NCBI GenBank assembly: GCA_905183005.1
Contig: CAJJDO010000132.1
Location: 248,001 to 312,000 of the forward strand
Source of the DNA: Paramecium pentaurelia
Lineage: Eukaryota; Ciliophora; Oligohymenophorea; Peniculida; Parameciidae
DNA: 64,000 nucleotides
Direction of reading: 5' to 3'
Part shown: piece after piece, positions 1 to 11,811 of the stretch
How the letters are laid out: each line of letters begins with the position of its first letter
How positions within the stretch are numbered: the stretch's first letter is position 1
The notes under the pieces: model-generated
What the model saw: the letters and a program-made list of their open reading frames with translations, nothing else
What the model was told of the DNA's origin: nothing
Database searches by the model: none
Program-made: the position numbers and the translations under genes

Positions 1-1
1 T

Positions 2-906
2 AGAAGTAGAGAGATTTTCTTAACTTAACCAATGTTACTAGAATTGGAAGCACCTATTAAAATATGTGGTAAATCATTTCCTTTATATAAAGGTGATATT
101 CATGGATAATATACTGATTTATTGAGATTATTTGAATATGGGGGATTTCCACCTGAAGCTAATTATTTATTTTTAGGTGATTATGTAGATAGGGGCAGAC
201 AATCTTTAGAAACTATCTGTCTACTACTTGCATATAAGATTAAATATCCAGAGAATTTCTTCCTGCTTAGAGGAAATCATGAATGCTCTTAAATCAATCG
301 TATATATGGATTCTATGATGAATGCAAAAGAAGATATAACATTAAATTGTGGAAAACATTCACAGATTGTTTCAATTGCTTACCAGTATGTGCAGTAATA
401 GACGAAAAGATTATTTGCATGCATGGAGGACTATCTCCAGAATTGACAAATTTAGAATAAATACACAGGATTATGAGACCCATTGAAGTTCCAGACACAG
501 GGTTATTATGTGATTTGTTGTGGTCTGATCCTGAAAAAGATGTCTAAGGATGGCAAGGTTATTTAAATTATTACCTATTTAGATAATGAGAGAGGTGTCT
601 CTTATATTTTTGGAACAGATGTCATCTCTAATTTCTTAAAGAAAAATGATTTGGATTTAGTTTGTAGAGCTCATCAAGTTGTTGAAGAAGGATATGAATT
701 CTTTGCTAAAAGATAATTAGTTACGGTCTTTTCAGCACCTAATTATTGTGGAGAGTTTGATAATTCAGGTTCTCTATAATTTAATTATTTTAGGAGCACT
801 CATGAGTGTTGATGAAACGTTGATGTGTTCATTTCAAATATTAAAATCATAAGATAAAAGAAATGTTCCTTAGGCTAGACCAAGAACACCTAAATACGTT
901 AATTGA
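2..906 (+). CDS. Protein phosphatase PP1 catalytic subunit (5' partial)
   Basis: Serine/threonine phosphatase of the PPP family. The window opens inside the gene at a stretch reading SREIFLTQPMLLELEAP. Metal and catalytic motifs follow in order: GDIHGQ, GDYVDRG, RGNHEC, HGGLSP, then RAHQVVE and SAPNYCGEFDN near the C-terminus. Identity to PP1 is very high throughout (LLWSDPEKDVQGW, RRYNIKLWKTFTDCFNCLP). Three introns restore the family sequence: 69-92 (24 nt), 558-582 (25 nt) and 769-793 (25 nt). The tail ends ARPRTPKYVN then TGA. The start codon lies upstream of the window. The first intron has a length divisible by three and contains no TGA in frame, so its removal is inferred only from homology (ICG|DIHG). 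Confidence 0.95.
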
Positions 907-1127
907 TATATATTTGAATAATATTATATAAAACAATCATTGCATCTTTTTCATTAAGAATGTTTAGGATTAAATAATTATATATTAGATATCTAAATTA
1001 TTATTAAAATATATATGTTTATCAAAAAATTCATTAATATTACATATAAAAAATAATCATATTAAATATCTTTATTATAATTTAAAACCTACATCTTAAC
1101 TTATTTTTATTTCCTTTTATAAATTAA

Positions 1128-1130
<3 letters not shown>

Positions 1131-1164
<34 letters not shown>
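1131..1164. repeat. (TAA)n microsatellite
   Basis: About 11 tandem TAA/AAT triplets run directly up to the ATG of the next small gene, so the repeat would lie in its 5' UTR or promoter. Confidence 0.9.
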
Positions 1165-1165
<1 letters not shown>

Positions 1166-1423
1166 TGGACACACCTCCATAAAATAATTACAAACATAAT
1201 GCTGATGATAATTATAGACATGATCTTTGTTAAAAAATCCAAACAAAAACTGGAAGTAAAATTAAATATTTTATAAGAATTGACTCAAAATTAATAAGCA
1301 AAATAATTTTCAGAAAAAGATCAACTCTAAAAGATGTAGAATGATTTAAGGGGACAATTAAAGTATATTGATGAAACAAATTGGATGTTTGAGGGATTGA
1401 ACAATGCAAATGATAATTTTTGA
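1165..1423 (+). CDS. Small hypothetical protein (78 aa)
   Basis: ATG at 1165, one 22-nt intron (1256-1277), TGA at 1421-1423; the spliced length is 237 nt, an exact codon multiple. The protein is hydrophilic and rich in Gln, Asn, Lys and Asp, with a central stretch (EKDQLQKMQNDLRGQLKYID) that could be helical, and ends NWMFEGLNNANDNF. No signal peptide or membrane segment is visible and I do not recognise the family. Without the intron the frame stops early, which supports the splice. It lies 258 bp downstream of the PP1 gene on the same strand. Confidence 0.6.
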
Positions 1424-1753
1424 ATTTTTATATATTGTTAATCCTACTTAGATATTAATATATACTTTTAAATTAGAAATACTCATAAATAAGAGTAATT
1501 TGTCTATTCTTATGATTAAATTTACTGTTGAGTTTTGTTAATATAAATAATAAAGAGAATATAATGAAATAATCAGTTAATGAAATGTAATGAAATTTTG
1601 AATATTTTATTTTCTATTTGTAAATTAAATATATATATTGACTAGTTTAATGAGTGAGAGTAAAGTAACTTAAATGAAAAGATGTGAATTAATTTTATTA
1701 GTTGAATATTATAGTAATTTAAAAGTAGTTACTTTGAATAATTTATATTTTTA
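1424..1753. other. Intergenic, AT-rich
   Basis: No supported gene. A short open frame from an ATG near 1650 gives only a hydrophobic, low-complexity peptide and conflicts with the next gene's frame. Confidence 0.6.
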
Positions 1754-4700
1754 ATGGACTCATTATAAATACAGAAGTAGCTTATGGTTGAGTAATTGAA
1801 TAAATTAGAATACATGGATAAAATACTTCCTTTGCATAAGAATGAAGTATAAGCAGAGAAGAAATTGTAAGTTCAGATCAATAGTCTAAATTTCAAAAGA
1901 ATTATCGAAGGGTAGGAGAATAATAAATTGATGGCAGAAATAGAGGAGTCAAAATTAGATGTTCAAAAGAGTAGACACAAAGCCTTCCAGAAATATTTTA
2001 CTTCATTTATGACAGAGAAATAGCAGTAAGATGTCAATATTCTTGAATTCAATTAAAGTGATTTCTAAGTTTTTCAATAATTGAAGGAGAGATAAAGATA
2101 ATTGGCATAGGAAGATCTGACAATAGCTAGATAGAAAGAGAAAAGCAATTAGATATTTGAATAGAATCTGATGAAGAAATGGGATAGAGTGAGAAAAAGT
2201 AGTATATTGAATTATTTAAAGAATTACGTATGATTGGTAGAATGAAAAGATTATATGATGAAGTAAAATTGTATGGTACAAGTTGTAGAGTAGAGACTTC
2301 AATAAAAAGACATGAAGTAATTTAGGAATTAGAATAAATGCTAAACAAATAGAATCAGTAAATAAGTAAGCCAATGCCATAGAAACACAGTAACAATAAA
2401 GTATATGAGTATAATAGAGCATTTGTTCCTACCAGATTCGATATTCAAGAAATATTGGCAATATGTTCTAATGATATTATTGATTTACACAGCCTTTATT
2501 ACTCCAATTCGTTTAGCATTCATTGAAGAATTTGATATAATATGGTTTAGTTTGGAATTAATAGTAGATATATTATTTTTTTTGGATATATTAATAACTT
2601 TTAATACAGCATATTTTAATGAGGAAGGAGTACTCATAGTTGATCGTTAATAAATAGCAAATTAATATCTAAGAACTTGGTTAATATTTGATTTAATGGC
2701 TATATTTCCTACTGATTAAATATTTGAGAATGAAGTTCAAAAGTTATCACAATATTTCAAGTATGAATATTAATTAAAGATAATATTATAGATTAACAAG
2801 ATTACCTAGAATGTATAAATTGATAAGTATAAGCAGAATGTGGTCAACTGTTTAGAATTCTCAACAAAATAATGATTGTTTTTCAGCAATTCAAGATTTG
2901 ATAAATTTGAATTCAACAACTGTAAGAGTACTTAAATTTTTTGGAACTGTTCTTGTTTGTGTACATATAATGGGTTGTCTTTGGTATCTAGTTGCTAAAC
3001 TAAATGATTTTGGTCCAAATACTTGGGTTTATGAATTGGATTTATTAAATAAAAGTGAATATGAATTATATTTAACTTCTATTTATTGGGCTGTAGCTAC
3101 TATTTGTACAGTTGGATTTGGAGATATCCATGCCTTTAATGATAGTAAAGTATAAATTATATATAGCTGAAAGAATTGTCTGTATATTTTGGATGTTTTT
3201 TGGAGTTGGATTTTATTCATTTACTGTAGGTTCCCTTTCTACTTTAATGGGAACTTTGGATACTAGAGAATCTCATCTATAAAGTAAGATAACTTTTATG
3301 GATGAGTTTTGTGAAGAAACCAAATTGTCATTATAAATGAAACATAAAATTAGAAAGGTTTTGGAATATAATTCATTAATAAATATATTCTCCTCTGCTG
3401 AAGTAGATGATTTTCTATCTGAAATACCTACTAATCTAAAATATCAAATTGCTTAAGCTATGTATGCTGGTCTTAAAAATAGAGTGTCTTTCTTTAAAAA
3501 TAAGGATTCAGTTTTCATATCAACTTTAATTCCTAAATTATAACCATTAAAAATTAATGCTGGAGAATTTATATACAATAAAGGAGAATATCCAAATTAA
3601 GTATATTTTATTGTCAATGGAAGAGTCAATATGGTTATTGGTGTCTATTCAATCACATTTAAAACATATGTAACAGGTAGTTATTTTGGTGAAATTGAAA
3701 TATTTGATAATAGTGCACGTTTTCATTCAGCCAGAGCTGAATTGGAATGTGAATTATTAGCCATTGAATAGGATGTATTTAAAAAAATATTGCAAGCATT
3801 TCCTGAATATTTTGAAGAAATTAAAGTTATTTCATTAGAAAAATTAAAAAGAGAAAAAGATTCCATTGAAAAATTATAAGATTTAACTGGATTATCTTAA
3901 ACTTCTGAATTTTTTAACAAAAAAAGAACTCAATCTATCTATAAATCAATTAAATAAAGAGAATCTGTGCATTTTATTGATAATAGTGAAGAATCAGAAT
4001 AAGATATTAAATCTATGAGATCCAGCAAATTTGGTTTCTTTAAAAAGAAAACTAATCATTTAACTCCTGAAGAAACTTTTACTACTAGATTACATACTTA
4101 AGAAGATAATTATCAAAAGAATCTTGTTGGTTTAGAGAGTAGTCAATAATAAAATGAATAACAATAAAAAATAATAACATTATCAATTCCAGATTAAGTT
4201 AAAAGAGAAAGTGAACATTAAATTAAATTATATGGAGAAATTCCTAATGCAATTTCATAATTTAATGAAGATCTTGATTAGTCTCAAAATTAAAAAAATA
4301 ATCAAAGAATCTAAAGTGAAGAACCAAACCGTCCTCCTAGAACTAAATAAGTTAGATATATTAGTCAGAATCTAAGATGCAGTCCAAAAAGAATTGAAAA
4401 TAGAAAACCATCCATTTAAATAACATCAGCTATTGAAATTACTGATACTCCCTTAATCTCATCAGTGAGATCTAACTTTGTCAAACCTTCTATTAAAATT
4501 GATGAAGCATCTCATGAATCTGAAGGGTCCAATAAAAACTCTCCCAAAATGTCCATATTTTCACAAAATGCTTTATTTAATGCTCAATCTCCTTAAAATT
4601 CCTCTAGAAGAAATTCGATTTCATAAAAATTACCAAAACCATCTCCTTTTTAAAAATAACAATCAATATTTAAAACAGTTAGCAATTAATATATTGAAGC

Positions 4701-5025
4701 TAGTAAACTTAAGAATTTACCTAGATTGGGTGGATTTAGAAGAACATATAGAAAAGAAAGGGAAATTGAAGTCTTAGAAGAAACTATAGAAAATGAAGAT
4801 TATACTTAATTACAATAAAAGTTAGTTGAATTATTAGAGAAGATTAAGAAATAGAAGGAAGAATAAAAAATAAAAAAATAAAAAATCTAATTCAATATCA
4901 TAAATCCATTGCCTAAAAAGATTGTTTTGTAATAAAAAGATTCTATAAGTATTTCAGATTTACCAGATGTTGAAAAATAATAATTATCTAAATAAGATAG
5001 TAATAGTAGTGGTATATTAGAATGA
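1754..5025 (+). CDS. Voltage/cyclic-nucleotide-type K+ channel (6-TM, CNBD)
   Basis: Predicted 1056 aa plasma- or ciliary-membrane K+ channel. Residues 1-200 are a coiled-coil, Q/K-rich region ending in an Arg/Lys-rich linker (RMIGRMKRLYDEVKLYG). The six-TM core starts near residue 218 (KKYWQYVLMILLIYTAF). The selectivity filter is TVGFGD (about residue 426), flanked by TSIYWAVATIC and a long S6 (IVCIFWMFFGVGFYSF). A cyclic-nucleotide-binding domain lies near 568-660 with a GSYFGEIEIFDNSARFHSARA-like cassette. A 400-aa Q/S-rich tail follows. Introns: 2199-2221, 2358-2382, 2761-2791, 3145-3166; spliced length is 1057 codons. The intron at 2358 joins the coiled coil to the channel, so I treat them as one gene; the alternative is two genes with the channel starting at 2405. 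The stop lies 16 bp from the convergent kinase's stop. Confidence 0.88.
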
Positions 5026-5041
5026 TATCACACATATATTT

Positions 5042-7073
5042 TCATCTCAACTTAATTATTTATTTATAAATTTTTTCATATTCTTCTGAATCTCCTTGTA
5101 TTTTTTAACATTTCATAACATATACAGAATCACATAAAAGTGCTATTGCAAAAGTCATTACAAAATCACATTTACTTATCTTTAATTCAAATTTGCTCCT
5201 TTTTACATCATAATTTTATTATTATAGATGAGATATAATTTTTTAAGTTATTTTTTATGGATCTACAAAAATTAGTTAATTAAGATGATATGGTCCTTCA
5301 TGTTACCTTATTACAATCAAAGGACTTTATGGTCTCTCATATGAATGCTAATTATTAAAATTAGGAGCTCTATAAACAGTAGATCTTTAAGGAGTTTTCA
5401 AAGTTCTAGGTTTTTATGGCGCTGGTGAACGATCTACATTTTCAAGGGCTCTTTGTTTAAATTACAATGCTTTAAGTTTGATTTATTCAACAGTAGGAAA
5501 TAATGTTTCAGGTTTTTTTTCAATGCTTAATGAAACCTACCTAACTCGAGAACTACAATCATAATGATTATAATTAAATTATGATTGATAGATTGGAGTA
5601 TTATTTAATGATGTTTGAATGGATGGTCTATCTGGAAAGGGAATCTAAGCAGATACATTTAACTAATTGTTTGTAGTTATATCATTATCTTAAGGTTGAT
5701 CATCTTGATTACTTTGAAATTGATTATGTTGTATTGGATTTATTTATGATAGATTAATTAAATTCTAGATTTCATGAAAATTTTCATTGATTTCCTCAAC
5801 TTCATTTGGATTTTATGTTTCTGGTATTTATGAAATTCTTTCTTATTAAGAATTTTGTATATTAAATGTTTTTATAGAATTAGTAGATTTCTATTCCTAA
5901 GTATTCCTTTAAGGAGTTTTATTTTCTTTAGTATCAACTTGACTAATTCTCTAAGATTGAATGTTTGAAGTCTCTTTTAGAATGGCTTCTTATGGATGTT
6001 ATGGAGGAGGAATTTATATTAATTTATATTAAAATGCCTCCTCTTGATCCTACTGTTTTTCTCTTAAATATTTATTTAACAATAAATAGTAAGTAGTGGT
6101 AACTGGATCATGTTTGTTAGCTTTTAAATAGTCATAAGCTTATGGTAATTTAAAATTATATGTTGCCAATTACTATAAAACTTCATTACATATATTAATT
6201 TCACCATATCCTGGAGTTAATATAGGATTAGTAATACAGGTTTGAATCCAATAATGTTTTACTATTTATTATATATTATATCTTTTGAGAGGATCTACTT
6301 ATAATATTTTTTCAAGGAGATCCTTACATAAAGGACTCATGTATTTTGGAGGAGCATATTCTCCATAGATGATTTTTTTATACAATTAGGCTGTATTACT
6401 ATCTTCAAAAGGTAGGTATCCATTAACCATAGCATATAGAATGACACCACAACTCCAAGTGTCTGCAGATTTGGGATCATACTCTTTTCCTGCAATCATT
6501 TCAGGAGCAGCATAACAAGGACTACCACAAGCAGTTTTGAGTAATTGACCATCTTTAAATTGATTTGAGAGACCGAAATCTACAATTTTGATCTTGTTAT
6601 TTTCATCTAATAGCAAATTCTCAGGTTTGAGATCTCTAATATATATAAATATGGTTACCTATGCATTACATAATTATCATGCATATATTAAACTCCAGAA
6701 AGTATTTACATCAAATACTCTGCTGCCTCTTTTTCATTTAATCTTTAGTTCCTAATTATAACTTCAAACAATTCTCCACCAGGTGCATATTCCATAATCA
6801 TATATATAGAATTTACAGTTTAAACTATCTTCAAATAATTGTGATCTTTACTTCATAGATCTATATTATATTGGGGTGACGCAGTTTCTTAAGACAATTA
6901 ATCTCCCTTGAAATTCTTTCATAATCTGTGTTTTCTTTCATTTTATCCTTCTCTAATATTTTTATGGCTACTGTTTCGTTTGTAATAGTATGTTGACCCA
7001 ATCTGACTTATCCAAAAGTTCCTTCTCCAATGGTTTTACCTAGGATGTAATTTCCTATTGATTTAGTACTCAT
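5042..7073 (-). CDS. SNF1/AMPK-like Ser/Thr protein kinase with C-terminal KA1-like domain
   Basis: Predicted 661 aa CAMK-like kinase. The kinase domain fills residues 7-260: Gly loop GKTIGEGTFGQV, VAIKIL lysine, MHRDLKPENLL, IVDFGLSNQF and the activation segment TACGSPCYAAPEMIAG, a signature of the AMPK/SNF1/MARK group. After it comes a UBA-like or linker segment, a 200-aa Q/N/S-rich low-complexity region, and a basic/hydrophobic C-terminus (KRSKFELKISKCDFVMTFAI) that resembles a KA1/AIS domain. Two 23-nt introns (6829-6851 and 6636-6658) restore YEIVQT and HRDL. The ATG is only 19 bp from the ATG of the divergent PKG, and its stop is 16 bp from the channel's stop, so both ends are extremely compact. 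Likely an energy- or stress-responsive kinase by family. Confidence 0.93.
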
Positions 7074-7092
7074 TCAAAAATTAAATTAACTG

Positions 7093-9689
7093 ATGGGAAG
7101 TGTTTGTAAAAAACAAGATGATGAAAATGAACTTAATAGTTTAATTCCAAAAAAGAAAGGAGACACTATTACTATATCATAAAATCATGGAGGAGGATCA
7201 TAAATCATCTAAAAAAAGAGGAGTACTGGAAATAAAGGAGATTATGAACCAGATGCAGTTGTGGAAAAATTAGAAGTGGAAGTATCTTTTACTATATGAT
7301 GAAAGCTTAAACGTAATGATAAAAAAAAGATGGTTAAAGTTGAAGCTCGTTAGGATCAAGAGGAAATAGTAGAAAACATCTAAAAAAGTAATAAAAAGAA
7401 GTCGCCTTTTGATTACTAACTTATATTGAATTCATTCACAACTAATTCTCTATTTTAATCACTCTCTCAATAGGAACAGTATAGAATATTTAATATTTCT
7501 TCAGGGAAGCTATTTTAGAATAAATGTTTTATTGCACTACATCAGATGGTCAATTTGTATTCAGATAAGGAGATTTGAAGGCAAGTTCCTTTTTTCTTAT
7601 TGGTATTATTGATTGATATCAAAGAACGTGGTTAGTGTCAGATAATAATAGATGGGGAAGTAAAGAAAGTATTAAAATAATCTGATTCATTTGGTGAGAG
7701 AGCACTATTATATAATGCACCTAGATCTGCATCTGTGAGAGCAGTAGGGGATTGTGCATTTTGGGCAATTGATAGAAATTTATTTAGAAAAATGATTGAA
7801 GATATGAGAATGCATGAATTTGAAGAGAATAGATAATTTGTAGAAAATTTGAAATCTTTTGGTATAGTATTATTTAATTAATCCAATAGAATTTTTAACT
7901 TTTGATTAAAGATCAGCAATTTCAAGTGTATTATTTACAGTGCAATTTAAAAAAGGAGAGATTATAGTATAATAAGGTGAAACAGCAACATCATTTTTTA
8001 TAATTAAAAAAGGATCAGTTTCAGTGATATAAAATGATAATGAAATAAGGAAGATGAAGAAAGGTGAATCATTTGGAGAGATGGCTTTATTTTAGAATTC
8101 TACAAGAGGTGCTACAGTAAAAGCAGCTGACGAAGATGTGAGATGTCTTGTTATAACAAGAGATGAATTAACTAAAATTTTAGGTGATAAAATATAAGTT
8201 ATTATGTTTACTAATAAATAAATATGGGCAATTGAAAAACATTAAATTTTAGGATAATTAACTGAACTTTAAATTTAAAAGATTGTTTAAAATATGAATT
8301 AATTTAATTATGAATAAGGTGTTGTTGTATTTGAGGAAAAAGTATAAAAATTAGTGATTGTCTTAAGAGGAGAATTAATATTTGTAACATCTACATTTAT
8401 ATTTAAGGCAGACTGGGTCTAAAATGAAAGCCGCAAGTGAAGGTTAAGTTTTTGGTGATGCTTATTTCAACAAATAATAACTTAGTGATCCAGTTATTGC
8501 TAAAGAGAAATGTATTCTAGCAGAAATTGATTTTAAACGATTTGAAGAAGTAATTGGAGGTTCATTAGATTAAGTTATCAATAAAAATTAAAAAATTAGT
8601 GAAAAGTATATTAATCATTTAATTATATTTTAATAGACATAAAAAATAAGAAAGTTATAAACATGATTACTCTCATCTTAAATTATAAGAATTTATTTCA
8701 TTAAAAAAATTAGGATAAGGATAATTTGGAAATGTTTATTTAGTCAAAAATCCAAAAGATAATCCACCTCATTTTTATGCTTTGAAATGTATATCTAAAG
8801 CATAAATTGTTGATTAACATCTAGAAAAACATTTAGCATAAGAAAAGTAAGTATTGACATCTGTACATCATCCATTCCTTATGAAATATTATTGTAGTTT
8901 CTAAGATTCTAATCATGTATTCTTTCTTGTAGAATTCATTAAAGGAATGGAACTCTTTGATGTAATTAGAGATATTGGTTTATTAAGTGCTTTTGATACA
9001 CAATTTTATATTGGATCACTCATTTTATGCATTGAATATCTCAACAAATAAAAAATTGTTTATAGAGATATTAAACCTGAAAACATTATGGTTGATGAAA
9101 AAGGATATGTTAGATTAATTGATATGGGAACAGCTAAGTTTTTAAATCATAAAAGTGGTAGAACTTATACTATTATTGGAACTCCTCATTATATGGCTCC
9201 AGAAATCTTATAAGGTAAGGGTTATACATTCCCTGTTGATATATGGTCAATTGGTATTTGTATGTACGAATTTATGTGTGGATAAGTACCATATGCTGAA
9301 GAAGCAGAAGATCCATATGAAATTTATGAAGAAATCTAAAAGAAACAATTATCTTATCCCCAATTTCTTAAAGATAGAAAAGCTAAGAAATTTATGGAGT
9401 AATTACTTAATAAAACACCTGAATTGAGATTGGGTGGATCTTATGCTAGTTTGAAGGCCAATTAATGGTTCGATTAATTTGATTGGGTATAATTATAATT
9501 GTATATTTAAACAAGGATAAATTGTATGATAAAGAAATGAAACCTCCTTATTTGCCACCATAATAGAAGATGCCAGCTACAGGTAAAGATGTACAAGGTA
9601 CTCCAATAATGAAAGAACTATAAAATTTGAATGCCCAAGTCTATAAAAAGGAGAAAGCAAAAGATCCTAATTGGGATCAAGAATATTGA
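7093..9689 (+). CDS. cGMP-dependent-type protein kinase (AGC family, PKG-like)
   Basis: Predicted 802 aa. The N-terminus MGSVC fits N-myristoylation with a palmitoyl Cys. Cyclic-nucleotide-binding modules follow: one near residues 110-225 with FGERALLYNAPRSASVRA, a second near 235-350 with FGEMALFQNSTRGATVKA, and a weaker third near 360-470 (FGDAYFNKQQLSDPV) lacking the phosphate-binding Arg. The kinase domain runs from about 485: GQGQFGNVY, FYALKCI, VYRDIKPENIM, then IDMGTAKF, where the usual DFG is DMG, and GTPHYMAPEIL. The AGC tail includes QFDWDKLYDKEMKPPYLPP. Seven introns: 7282-7305, 7479-7504, 7603-7624, 7862-7889, 8384-8411, 8606-8636, 9487-9515; the spliced length is 803 codons. It sits head to head with the SNF1-like kinase, with 19 bp between the ATGs. 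Confidence 0.95.
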
Positions 9690-9927
9690 AGTATTTAATA
9701 TACACAACTTTTTTTTATGAAGACTGTTTACAATATCTTATTTAATATAAGTATAATCAATTAGATAAATTAATTAATTATTAATGACTATTTTTTTTCA
9801 TAAAATCCTAGATGCTGAGACTGAGAGATAATATAACTGCTTCCAAAGCTAATAAACAATTAAAATCTAACATTAATAAAAAGTTTTAATTCTTTTATTA
9901 TTGAGTGTTTTTACAATATAAAAAGGA

Positions 9928-11682
9928 ATGGAGAAAAGTTGGACTTCATTAACTTTCAATCTATTTGGATTTATTTTTATATTACTATCCTATATGTGTG
10001 TGAAAAAAACTTAAATGCATTATAAATATTTGCTTTTGGTTGTTGTTTTGATATTTAATTTTTTTTATCCATTTAATCGTTATATGGATACAATACCAAA
10101 TCAAGATACTTATTTAGATGGGTATTTTATTTGTCTTGGCTCATTGTCGTAAGATATTCATAATATAATTAGAATTCTAAATACTGTAGAAGTTTAAGTA
10201 AAATATATGGTTATGATGCCTATTCTAGTATTTAATTTATATGTAGGTCCTTATAATGAAATAAATCTTTGGTCACAAAGTTTAAAGTTTCTGATTATGA
10301 TAGTTATGGATATTCAATTTGGTATTCAATAAGAGATTTTTAGAAGGAAATAATTTTTCAAATTAAATTGTAATAAAATAATACAAAATTACTTCAATTC
10401 TTAAGATATGTTTGATATCTTTAAAGTTAAATTTGATGAAAATATTACATCTATTAAATTATCATCTTTATTAGAAAAATAAAAGTTTAATGAATTCTAA
10501 TAATTAGATTTTAAATAACGAATTCGAAAAATATTTATTCATCCTCAACAATTAAAAAATGAAATAAAAAAAAAATATTAATAATATCAAATATAATTTA
10601 ACAAAATTAATTTAGAAACATTTTTATTATACTTTCTTAAAGGAATAAAACCAAAAACAGAATTTAAAACATTTGAGCCTTTCTAACAAAAATCTAAAGT
10701 AGAACTTGAAGAAATCTAAATCAACAATTTTGGACAAAATGATATTTCTACATCCAATTCTAAATAAATTGTTATATATAAAATACATCACTATAAAACT
10801 CCTCAAGCTTTAATTATCATATAATAACATGAGATATCAACTAAAATTAAAAAATTGAAACTTAAACAAGAAAATTATAAACTTATTATTAAATACTTTA
10901 TTTCCATCTTTAATTCATCCTTTAAAAAATGCTTAACTAAATTGTATGATTTGAATTAAATTTGTGAATTTAGTTTGAATTCATAGAAATAATAATTATT
11001 TCGTGAACATTATACTTAATTAAATAAGGTTTGGAATTAATTTAGAAATATGATAGATTTCATGTAATTATCATGTGATATCAATCCATTAACAACCTTC
11101 AATATTCTACACATGATTGAATAATTAATTTAAGCAGTTTAATATATACATCATGATAATATTGCAGATCTTGAAATAATAAATAAATTAAAAAGTTCAT
11201 TTGTTGTATCTAATAATGCAAAGATGAAATAACTTTTCTTAAATTTATTTTACTATATTTTAGATATAAATTTTGGAAAGACTTATATCATATTATAAGA
11301 AGAGTAGAATAATGAAGATAATATTATTTATGTAAAGATTAAATATTAAAGTTAAAATTCATTTAATAAATAAAAACTATTACATTTTCCAATCATTAAT
11401 CCATTATCCTTTTCAGATTTAAAACATAATTCAAGAGGCATATCAAATTTAGAAATACCCATAAGTATTTGGTTAGTTAGACTCTTGGGACCAAAAGATA
11501 AAATTATAATAAGAAAAATTAAATTTCAATATGAATTAGAATTTTAATTGTATAAAATATTAACTTCTGATATGAATTTACAACAATATTATAATCTGAA
11601 ACTAGAAAATTAAATCATATTACACTAAGATGAGTAACCTTTGTTCACTAATTGTGTTTCGATATAGCCATGTATATATTGA
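9928..11682 (+). CDS. Membrane protein with degenerate histidine-kinase core
   Basis: Single exon, 584 aa. Two hydrophobic N-terminal segments (about residues 8-25 and 33-52) precede a long cytosolic part. Residues about 395-450 read like the dimerisation-to-ATPase junction of histidine kinases: FNILHMIEQLIQAVQYI, then NNAKMKQLFLNLFYYILDIN, which matches the N-box shape (QVLLNLLNNAIKFT in typical proteins) but lacks the catalytic Asn. I see no phospho-accepting His box and no G1 DxGxG motif, so it is probably catalytically dead or a pseudoenzyme. The frame is open for 585 codons with only TGA as stop, which supports a real gene. A hybrid histidine-kinase relative is at 58833-61091. Confidence 0.65.
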
Positions 11683-11811
11683 TTAATGACTTTAAATTTT
11701 CAAAATATAACATAATCAATTTTTTTATTAATTAATTCCCTTATTTTTTAATCATAATTAAATAATAATATGATTGATAAATTATTGAAATTTAGCATAT
11801 TTTTTATATAG

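Noticed and set aside
1131..1164. Telomere-like or CRISPR-like repeat
   Set aside because: It is a plain TAA microsatellite, unlike Paramecium telomeres (G4T2/G3T3), with no spacers.
2216..2422. Minus-strand 68-aa frame with TM-like peptide
   Set aside because: Antisense to the channel's spliced N-terminal exons, with no independent support.
4478..4777. Plus-strand frame of 99 aa inside the channel gene
   Set aside because: Out of phase with the Q/S-rich channel tail, a shadow of a real exon.
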